Shown here: positions 7,529 to 14,483 of the stretch, in pieces
Layout: each line of letters begins with the position of its first letter
How positions within the stretch are numbered: the first letter of the stretch is position 1
DNA from: JBAXZR01 sp041670165
Lineage (GTDB): Bacteria > Bacillota > Clostridia > Christensenellales > UBA1242
Direction of reading: 5' to 3'
Assembly (NCBI GenBank): GCA_041670165.1
Contig: JBAXZR010000020.1
Span: 1 to 17,471, forward strand
Length of the DNA: 17,471 nt
Notes under the pieces: model-generated
Told to the model about the DNA's origin: nothing
The model's database searches: none
Seen by the model: the letters and a program-made list of their open reading frames with translations, nothing else
Position numbers and translations under genes: made by a program

Positions 7529-9982
7529 TTAAACTTTAACGAACTTTTTGTAGTTAACTCCTTCAATTTCAACAACAACTGGTGCGTGGAAGTTCGATGT
7601 GTTGATTACATAAGCACCAATTGTGCTTATTGAATCCAAAATGAAAAGTTCCTTAGAAGAGGATAGTGCTAAGATATATCCACAAGCTACTTGATCAATT
7701 AAATTTTGAGCAATAGTTGCTGAATCAATAACAACTATATCATGAGCTACATAAAATGCCTCTTTTCCAATAGAAATTACATTTTTAGTAATTTTTAAAT
7801 TTTTAAGATTATTACTATCAGCAAACGCATAAGCATTAATTGTTGTTAAAGAATCTGGAAAAATTACACTTGCTAAGTTTGAGCAATTACCAAAAGCCCA
7901 ATTTCCAATGCTTAAAACACCTTCTGGGATTATTATGCTAGAAAGCTCAGAGCATTTTAAAAAAGATTGATTTCCTATATTTGTTACACTGTTTGGAATT
8001 GTGACACTTGTAAGTGAAGTGCAACTGTTAAATGCACTGTCACCAATACTTGTTGTGCCATTAGAAATGTTTACTGTCTTCAAAGAAGTTGGAACACTAT
8101 ATCCCGAATTGTATGAGGTTCCACCAAAATAAAATCTTAAATAGCTATTGTTACTAGTGCTATAAACAGGTTTGAAAGGTGCAGTTAATGTTTCTAATGC
8201 CGAGCAGTAAAATAATACATTTGTTCCAACCGTTGAAACACTATTTGGAATTATGATACTTGTAAGTCCTGAACAAAGCTCAAATGCTGAAGCACCAATA
8301 CTTGTAACACCACTTGGAATTGCGACACTTGTAAGCCCTATGCAATTACTAAACGCACTTTCACCAATACTTAATAAACCACTTTCAATTGTGACATTTG
8401 TGAGCAATGTGCAATTCTTGAAAGAAAAATTTCCAATACTTGTCACATTGCTAGGAATTGTGAAATTTGTAAGCCCTGTGCAATTTTCGAAAGAAGAGTT
8501 TTCAATACTTGTCACACCACTTGGAATTATGATATTTGTAAGCCCTGTGCAACCATAAAATGTTGAGCCACCTATACTTGTTAAACTTGTTGGAAGAGTG
8601 ATGTTTGTAAGCCCTGCACAGCCATAAAAAGCATGTTCAATAGCAACAGTGCCATCAGAAATATTAACTATTTTCAATGAAGAAGGAATTTCTTGTTCAT
8701 CTCCTTCAGTAGCTTGAAAGTAATATTTTAAATGACTATTTGTTACACGATTAAATGGAGAAGTAAATGGTGCTGTTAATGTTTCAAGCGATGAACAACC
8801 TTGCAAAAGGCTTCCTCCAAGTATTGTAACTGTGTTTGGAATTGCAAAACAAGTTAGTCCTGTACAAATAGCAAAAGCTGCATCGCCAATGCTTGTTACA
8901 CTATCAGGAATTGTGAAACTTGTAAGCCCTGTGCAACTATAAAATGCTGCCATTCCTAATTTTGTTATTGTTGTGGGCAATTTTACTTCAATAAGTGAAT
9001 TTGCCAGCATAAAAGCCATTTCAGCAATTTCTGAAACAGGTTTTCCATTATATAAGGCTGGAATTTCAAGAATAGTTGCAGTTGTTGTTGCAACTGGCAT
9101 TCCACCCATTTCTTCACTTATTACAGATTGTGATTTTACTGAATATTCAGTTTCAGCTTCATTCAAAGTAAATTCCAAAAGGTCATCAGCAGGATTGCCA
9201 AATTTTGCATAGATTGTTGTTATAGGTCCTGAATAAGGAAGCTCAATTTTGTTTGTGTATTGCGAGTCAAAATATAATCCATAAAGAGCTGGGCTATTTT
9301 CAACTGACATGGCAGGAATATTTTGATAAGTGATTGGCTCACTTGTTATGAATTCAATTTGCTCTCCACTTCCAGTGTTAAAAGTAAATCCTTCGCCAAC
9401 ATTTCTAAGTGTCGCACTGAAGCTATTGTTAAAAGCAGTTACGCTTTTTCCATTGTCAGAAATGTCAAGAGTCATAACAATTGTGGCTGTTTTAAGTGCT
9501 TCAATATTGATAGTTCCACTTGTGTAAGTTGCATTTGTAACAGGAGTCGCATTATTAATTGAATAAACACATGTTCTGTCAATGTTTGTGTCACCAAGAT
9601 TTGTTCCGTTGAAACCTGCGTAAGCTTGTCCACTAAGTTCAAATGAAAGTGATCTTTCATCAGAATTGTTTACAATGGTAAGAGTAATCACAATTGGCTC
9701 TGTTTCATCAGCAAATTCCATTGCTGAACCAATTGCCCATGTTCCAAGTTTGCCTTCCTCGTCGCCCGCAAGGGTTGAAACTGGTCCATAGTTAGCAAAT
9801 GTTTCTGCCTTTGCTCCTGCAACAGTTCCAGTAACTGTTGACAAAACATGAATAGATGTGAAATTTACCGTGTTTGTAACAGACAAAGTTTGAGTTGAAG
9901 CAGCCCAAACAGCAAAGCCCATAATCACGAATGCAAGGCACATGCTCATAGCAGTTGAAATAATCTTAAATTTAATCTTCAT
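7529..9982 (-). CDS. BspA-like leucine-rich-repeat surface protein, shortest complete paralog
   Basis: A protein of 817 residues beginning MKIKFKIIST, with AAAGGAA at 9986-9992 as ribosome site. Order: signal peptide 1-27 (CLAFVIMGFAVWA), TasA-like beta-rich domain, a linker unlike the other paralogs (VGEGFTFNTGSGEQIEF), a Listeria/Bacteroides-type repeat ending TTIYAKF, about 16 LRR_5 units and the common tail ending VNYKKFVKV. The insert family with NSxLxxYF and VPTSLKTVNIS occurs twice (one form has YFGGTSYNSG), as in many gut Firmicute BspA proteins. The QPDGLVYAGKV insert of its neighbours is absent. Export is likely; the surface-attachment mode is not evident, since there is no LPXTG or C-terminal hydrophobic helix. 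The adhesin role is inferred from the family. Confidence 0.9.
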   Translation of the reverse strand: MKIKFKIISTAMSMCLAFVIMGFAVWAASTQTLSVTNTVNFTSIHVLSTVTGTVAGAKAETFANYGPVSTLAGDEEGKLGTWAIGSAMEFADETEPIVITLTIVNNSDERSLSFELSGQAYAGFNGTNLGDTNIDRTCVYSINNATPVTNATYTSGTINIEALKTATIVMTLDISDNGKSVTAFNNSFSATLRNVGEGFTFNTGSGEQIEFITSEPITYQNIPAMSVENSPALYGLYFDSQYTNKIELPYSGPITTIYAKFGNPADDLLEFTLNEAETEYSVKSQSVISEEMGGMPVATTTATILEIPALYNGKPVSEIAEMAFMLANSLIEVKLPTTITKLGMAAFYSCTGLTSFTIPDSVTSIGDAAFAICTGLTCFAIPNTVTILGGSLLQGCSSLETLTAPFTSPFNRVTNSHLKYYFQATEGDEQEIPSSLKIVNISDGTVAIEHAFYGCAGLTNITLPTSLTSIGGSTFYGCTGLTNIIIPSGVTSIENSSFENCTGLTNFTIPSNVTSIGNFSFKNCTLLTNVTIESGLLSIGESAFSNCIGLTSVAIPSGVTSIGASAFELCSGLTSIIIPNSVSTVGTNVLFYCSALETLTAPFKPVYSTSNNSYLRFYFGGTSYNSGYSVPTSLKTVNISNGTTSIGDSAFNSCTSLTSVTIPNSVTNIGNQSFLKCSELSSIIIPEGVLSIGNWAFGNCSNLASVIFPDSLTTINAYAFADSNNLKNLKITKNVISIGKEAFYVAHDIVVIDSATIAQNLIDQVACGYILALSSSKELFILDSISTIGAYVINTSNFHAPVVVEIEGVNYKKFVKV

Positions 9983-10146
9983 AATTTCCTTTATTATATT
10001 TTAGGTATAATGATTTATCAAAATAGCCCAAGATTTTTTGCCATTTCATTTTTTTGTTAAATACAAAACAAACTAATTAAATTAATTATGAAATGCTTAA
10101 AAAATACGATTGAAATTATTTTTAAATTTATACAAAAATACATTTT

Positions 10147-10175
10147 ATTTTAGGTCCACGAAATGTATATGTCAA
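10147..10175 (-). promoter_or_regulatory. Promoter of the BspA-like gene at 7529-9982
   Basis: On the minus strand TTGACA (10170-10175), 17 bp, TAAAAT (10147-10152). The spacer holds CATTTCGTGG, as at 3950-3978, and the upstream flank (to about 10200) matches that promoter and the one at 573-601. Predicted leader about 157 nt. Near its 3' end the leader has TTTTAGGTA on the plus strand, resembling the leader of the gene at 1046-3775. Confidence 0.8.
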
Positions 10176-10230
10176 ACAAAATTCAATATTCGACAAAAAT
10201 TTTTTTTTAGAAATTATTCTTTTTCACATA

Positions 10231-10265
10231 AAAAAACATCTCTAATATTTTTAAAGATGTTTTTT
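10231..10265 (-). terminator. Intrinsic terminator of the VirB4-like gene
   Basis: Inverted repeat of 11 bp (AAAAAACATCT at 10231-10241, AGATGTTTTTT-type arm at 10255-10265) with a 13-nt loop. On the minus strand the stem ends in TTTTTT. It is about 100 nt past the stop codon and just upstream of the next BspA promoter, so it separates the two units. Confidence 0.78.
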
Positions 10266-10362
10266 GAAATTTTAATTTAAAATTTACTCTATACTGCAAA
10301 ATACACTTTTAGTGATAGCTATTTAATGGTTTTAGTTTTTGAAATAAATTGTCAAAGATAAA

Positions 10363-12978
10363 TTATTCAAATAGTTTTTTAATATGCTCATTTGCCGTGA
10401 TTTGAACTTGAGTTCTGCTCATAGGTCCTGTGATTAAGAAGCATTGTCCAACACCAGCCGTAACAATGGTATTTTGCTCTTCTTCGTTGATTTCTCCAGC
10501 CTTTCGATAAAGTTCAACAAGGTCACTAATATCATTTGGTGCAAGTGAAAATATAAGGGAATATTGACAAGCATTAATAACGGCTGAAGATTGTCTTTGA
10601 ATTTCAGGCGAACCAACAAAATCTTTGATGTTCTGTGTGATAACAATAAGCATTCCAGAATACTTTCTGATACGCTTTGCCATTTGTGCCATGAAGTCAA
10701 GAGCAATTGGAAAATTTGGGTTAATGAAAACATGGGCTTCATCAACGGCAACAATAATCTTTCTGTTTAAATGGAATCGTTCGTTGAAATCTTTGTTCTT
10801 AATAATTTCATTGTCAAGATATTTAAAAATTAAAAGCATTTGTCCATTTGCAACAATTTGGTTGCGGTTAGCTAAAAGTGAACGGAAAGAGAAAGTAATG
10901 AAATTTTCTTTAGTTTCAATGGTAGTTGGTCCATTCCAAAGATTGGAGTTTCTTCCGCCAGATGCAAATTTTTGTATATAAGTTTTGATAATGACATAAT
11001 TTCTTCTGATAAATTCATCTTTTTCAGTTTCAACCTTATCACAACAAACCTTGTAAAGATCATCAAAAATTGGGAAATCTTCTGGTTTAAGTTTAGAAAG
11101 TTCAGTGTTTTTTTCAATGCCTTTTGATTTGTAAGTTTCAACAATAAGTGAATTCAATGTTTCAAAAGCATCACTGCTAATACCTTCCAAAACTGTTTTA
11201 AAAAACTGTTCGAGGAATTGAAGGTGAATTGAGTATGAGTCATCAGCTCCACCTTCATCAGCTTCCAAAGTTGTCATAATATGGAAAGGGTTAATGATAC
11301 CCATTGCTGAAGAACCAACATCAATCATTTTACCTTTCAAATTTTTTGAAAGTACTGAATATTCATCTTCAGGGTCAAGAATAAAGATTTTGATGGCATC
11401 AGCTGAAAAATTTGTTAGTAGTGTCTTAGTTGCATAAGATTTTCCTGAACCTGACTTTCCAATAACCATCATGTTGCTGTTAACTCTTTCACGATCTCTT
11501 TTGAAAAAGTCAACAAAAACTGGGTATTCATTGTAACCAAGATAAAAGCCCTTTTCATCTTGCAATGCTCCAGAAATAAATGGGAACACAGCCGCAAGTG
11601 AAGTTGTTGGAATTCCACGCTTTGATTCTTTCAAATTATCTCTCATAGAAAGACCACTTGAAATGAAAGCATCAACTTGACGACCAAAAAGTTCAGAAAA
11701 TTTAAAACCTTCTTGCTTAAGAATTGCACGAACTTCTTTTCTTGCCGTATCTTCACAAGTGATAAAAGTGTTAACTTCATAAAGTTGTTGATTGGCATTT
11801 TTCAAACTAATAAGAAGCTCTTTAAGTGTGTTTAAGTGTGTTTGATATTCAATTTGTCTTGAAGATTTTGCACTGTAAAAAAATTTTGTTTCAAGTTCAA
11901 CAATTGCTTTATCAATGCTTTTTTCTGCGACTTGCCTTGGAATTGGATTAAATTTCATACTAACTCTTGTTCTGTCTAGCATAAAAATTCTAAAACCCCA
12001 AGCATTCAAAACTGACATAGGATAGTCAGTAATAACAAATTGTCTATATGGTTTTTGATCAATAAGAACAGTTCCAGCACGGAACTTAATTTCTTCTGGC
12101 ATTGCCCATTCACCATATTGACTCATAGTTATGCTTTCAAGTTCTCGTTCATCAAATTCTTTTCCATAATTTGCTTTCAAAAATACAGCCAAGTCTTTTC
12201 CTGTAAGTTTTTTTGAATACAAAGGAGTTGCGGCATTGGCAAGAGTGGTAATGATTCCATCAACAGTGCTTTCAAGAATTTCTTTATCTTTGTCCATAAT
12301 GACAAAATAGAAATAATCTTTATAGATTTTTTCTTTTCTATTCATAAATTCAATTGCGGAAACTCTTCCTTCAAAAACTCCAGCACGAGATTCAATTTCC
12401 TTATGACTCATTTCACCTTCATATTCAAGTTCCATAAGGGAATCATATTTTTTATCTTCATTATAAACAAAACTATCCATAATCATAGCTTTGTTTATTT
12501 TTACAATGTTTGCAACTTGATCATTACTAATTCTTCTTAATGCATTAGAAAATGCATCAATAACCATGTTTTGTTTGTTTTCATTCAAAAGAAAAAATTC
12601 AATTGGTTGAAGTTCAATAACTTGAGCAAAGTACTCACCATAACTAACAAATCTATCTTGAACAATAGATTCAAAAGGAATAATTTCTTTAACTTTCTTA
12701 AAATTCTTTTTTTCATTTTTACTAAATTTTTTTGGAAGTGCAAAAAATCTAAACAAGTACATAATTGATGAATAAACCCTAACCCCTTCGTCCATAGGGA
12801 AAAACAAAGATACCATAATGGATACCCATGCAATTCCAACCCAAAGGCTATATCTAAAATTTGCTGTAAACAATGCAAGTGCAATTGCAGCAGCAATCAT
12901 TCCAACAATAATGTCCGACAAAGTAACATTTTTGAAGAATTCCATTTTAATTTTGGTTTTTCTTGGAATAATTCTCAT
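10363..12978 (-). CDS. virB4: VirB4-family type IV secretion/conjugation ATPase with N-terminal PrgI-like segment
   Basis: A protein of 871 residues. VirB4 ATPases power type IV secretion channels at the inner face of the membrane. Residues 1-85 are basic and then hydrophobic, with two membrane helices (about 21-39 and 43-61) and a LFRFFALPKKFS exit; this resembles PrgI/VirB3-type subunits, making it a probable fusion. From about 100 the typical VirB4 N-terminal domain follows (VSYGEYFAQVIEL). Walker A is GKSGSGKS at 507-514. Walker B is VAVDEAH, with D746 and E747. An arginine-rich KRIRKYSG segment and TQN (781-783) follow, as in the RecA/HerA-like fold. The ATG at 12978 has a modest TGAGGTT site (12987-12993) and its own promoter. 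No relaxase, coupling protein or VirB6-like gene is in view, so the system may extend elsewhere or this copy may be isolated. Confidence 0.9.
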   Translation of the reverse strand: MRIIPRKTKIKMEFFKNVTLSDIIVGMIAAAIALALFTANFRYSLWVGIAWVSIMVSLFFPMDEGVRVYSSIMYLFRFFALPKKFSKNEKKNFKKVKEIIPFESIVQDRFVSYGEYFAQVIELQPIEFFLLNENKQNMVIDAFSNALRRISNDQVANIVKINKAMIMDSFVYNEDKKYDSLMELEYEGEMSHKEIESRAGVFEGRVSAIEFMNRKEKIYKDYFYFVIMDKDKEILESTVDGIITTLANAATPLYSKKLTGKDLAVFLKANYGKEFDERELESITMSQYGEWAMPEEIKFRAGTVLIDQKPYRQFVITDYPMSVLNAWGFRIFMLDRTRVSMKFNPIPRQVAEKSIDKAIVELETKFFYSAKSSRQIEYQTHLNTLKELLISLKNANQQLYEVNTFITCEDTARKEVRAILKQEGFKFSELFGRQVDAFISSGLSMRDNLKESKRGIPTTSLAAVFPFISGALQDEKGFYLGYNEYPVFVDFFKRDRERVNSNMMVIGKSGSGKSYATKTLLTNFSADAIKIFILDPEDEYSVLSKNLKGKMIDVGSSAMGIINPFHIMTTLEADEGGADDSYSIHLQFLEQFFKTVLEGISSDAFETLNSLIVETYKSKGIEKNTELSKLKPEDFPIFDDLYKVCCDKVETEKDEFIRRNYVIIKTYIQKFASGGRNSNLWNGPTTIETKENFITFSFRSLLANRNQIVANGQMLLIFKYLDNEIIKNKDFNERFHLNRKIIVAVDEAHVFINPNFPIALDFMAQMAKRIRKYSGMLIVITQNIKDFVGSPEIQRQSSAVINACQYSLIFSLAPNDISDLVELYRKAGEINEEEQNTIVTAGVGQCFLITGPMSRTQVQITANEHIKKLFE

Positions 12979-13002
12979 ATCAAAAGAACCTCACTAATCT
13001 TT

Positions 13003-13031
13003 AGTATAACCTAAATTGAATTTTTTGACAA
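13003..13031 (-). promoter_or_regulatory. Promoter of the VirB4-like gene
   Basis: On the minus strand TTGTCA (13026-13031), a 17-bp spacer and TATACT (13003-13008), close to the sigma-70/sigma-A consensus. It lies in the 69-bp gap after the dehydrogenase stop codon, with a predicted leader of about 20 nt. The shared flank of the BspA promoters is missing. Confidence 0.75.
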
Positions 13032-13047
13032 ATAATTAGCCAAATAT

Positions 13048-13845
13048 CTACTTTTTGTTAAAAAGTTTGTTTGTTAAATAAATAAAAAGTCTAACAGGTG
13101 CAATTCTTTGCATAAAAAACAAAAATTTATAAAGTCCACTTATAATCACCATGGGTTTAAGGTGTTTTTTTGATGCCAAATTAACAATTCTTTGAGCAAC
13201 GAACTGAGCTGGCATTCTTTTGTCTTGCCTTTGGTCAATGAACTCAGCAGATTTCTTAATTCTGTCACCATATCTTTCGTTGGTTTCAAAAAGTTTTATA
13301 CGATTTTTTGTGAACGGTGTTTTTATATCACCAGGACAAACCGCACAGCACTGAATGCCACTTTCAGATAGTTCCATTCTTTCACCAAATGTAAGAACAT
13401 TAACCGCAGATTTGCTTGCACAATACATTGCTCTGTATGGCAAAGCAAACAAAGCACATGCACTTGAAATATTTATAATTTTTGAGCCTTTTTTCATGTA
13501 CGGCACAACTGCTTGATAACAATTTAAAACACCCCAAAAATTGACATCAAAAACTTTTTTTGCTGCATCAGTGTCCATGAGTTCAAGTGCACCAGAAATT
13601 CCAACTCCAGCATTTGCAATCATCACATCAATGCTTCCACTTGTTTCATAAACTTTTTTGAATGCTGAAAAAACTTGTTCTTTGTCTGTTACATCGCACG
13701 CAATAAAATTTTCAAAGTGCGTTTCTCCTTCAGTTCTTGAAAGAATCCAAACAACATTTCCATCATCAATAAATCTTTTAGCAATTTCTTCTCCAAGCCC
13801 GCTTGATCCACCCGTCACAACAATAACCTTGTTACTTAATTTCAT
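13048..13845 (-). CDS. Short-chain dehydrogenase/reductase (classical SDR), substrate unknown
   Basis: A protein of 265 residues, the usual size for a classical SDR: an NAD(P)-dependent oxidoreductase with a Rossmann fold. The cofactor glycine motif TGGSSGLG is at 11-18, D51 is in CDVTD, ANAG at 77-80 replaces the common NNAG, and N102 is in VNFWG. The catalytic residues are S128, Y141 and K145 (YCASK), with PGDIKTPF after them. The C-terminus (about 237-262) is hydrophobic and basic, so peripheral membrane association is possible. The start at 13845 is chosen over 13875 because AAGGGGA stands about 5-7 nt upstream and MKLSNKVIVVTG begins as SDRs do; the upstream ATG has no ribosome site. No terminator is seen before the VirB4 gene, so partial co-transcription is possible. 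Nothing nearby indicates the substrate. Confidence 0.9.
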   Translation of the reverse strand: MKLSNKVIVVTGGSSGLGEEIAKRFIDDGNVVWILSRTEGETHFENFIACDVTDKEQVFSAFKKVYETSGSIDVMIANAGVGISGALELMDTDAAKKVFDVNFWGVLNCYQAVVPYMKKGSKIINISSACALFALPYRAMYCASKSAVNVLTFGERMELSESGIQCCAVCPGDIKTPFTKNRIKLFETNERYGDRIKKSAEFIDQRQDKRMPAQFVAQRIVNLASKKHLKPMVIISGLYKFLFFMQRIAPVRLFIYLTNKLFNKK

Positions 13846-13904
13846 TAAATTCCCCTTTTTTGTGTTATTTTTCATTATTTAATTGTTTACCTTGGAAACA
13901 TCAT

Positions 13905-14215
13905 TTTTTTGTTTCGAATTTTCTCAATTTTTGTTTATAATTTGTTTTCATTTTTGTTTCTTATCATTTCGTATTTCTGTTTTAATTCAGTATTTTGTTT
14001 ATAAATTTTGTTTATTTTATGTTTTATTATTTCGCTTTATCATTTTCAATTTTTTTCAATTTTTGTTTCTTCATTTCGTTTATTTTTTGTTTCTTATTTC
14101 GTTTATTTTTTGTTTCTTATTTCGTTTATCTTTTCGTTTATTTTTTCATTTTTTTGACTCGATGTTTTGTTTTAATTTTGATGTTTTATTTTTTTTATTT
14201 TATTTTGTCCCTTAA
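13905..14215. repeat. T-rich low-complexity tract with 23-24 bp imperfect tandem repeats
   Basis: About 300 bp built mostly of TTTGTTT, TTTCGTTTA and CAATTTTT blocks. At 14070-14093 and 14094-14116 are two near-identical units (24 and 23 bp, containing ATTTCGTTTATTTTTTGTTT), followed by a partial third from 14117. The T-rich strand is plus, so a transcript toward the dehydrogenase would carry a long A-rich leader. The non-multiple-of-three period, stops on the minus strand, and the extreme Phe content of the plus-strand frame argue against coding. Confidence 0.6.
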
Positions 14216-14263
14216 AACAAATTACTCAAACCTTTCACGAATTTATTCACAATCCATCATCAT

Positions 14264-14292
14264 AATATAAATGCAATTGACATAAAAAGCAA
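14264..14292 (-). promoter_or_regulatory. Possible promoter for the dehydrogenase
   Basis: On the minus strand TTGCTT (14287-14292), 17 bp, TATATT (14264-14269). If used it would give a leader of about 410 nt crossing the low-complexity tract. No better promoter is evident closer to the start at 13845. The AT-richness of the region makes chance matches likely. Confidence 0.33.
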
Positions 14293-14295
14293 GAA

Positions 14296-14322
14296 AAAGG
14301 AGCATTCATTAAAAGCCCCTTT
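14296..14322 (-). terminator. Probable terminator of the BspA-like gene at 14484-17471
   Basis: Arms AAAGGAGC (14296-14303) and GCCCCTTT (14315-14322) pair over 8 bp in the minus-strand RNA, one pair being G-U, with an 11-nt loop, and the stem leads into TTTTTCTTGCTTTTT. It is some 160 nt after the stop codon. The intervening 14323-14483 is AT-rich and shows no other feature. Confidence 0.65.
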
Positions 14323-14483
14323 AAATTTTTTAGTCCTTTTGCTGTTTCTTTCAATTGCTTAAATAAATTTGCCAAAAATAACAGTTTTATTTTATTATAT
14401 AAATCATTTTTAAATAATTTTAACAAAACAACAATGAGACATTTTTAAATTTTTATTACCTTATAACAAATCTTTAATAATAA

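Noticed and set aside
13846..13875. Longer start (ATG at 13875) for the dehydrogenase
   Set aside because: It has no ribosome site, while AAGGGGA precedes the ATG at 13845 and the SDR fold begins there.
13883..14270. Plus-strand Phe-rich open frames
   Set aside because: They are translation of the T-rich low-complexity tract. They have no ribosome site and no domain, and the 23-24 bp period would shift the frame.
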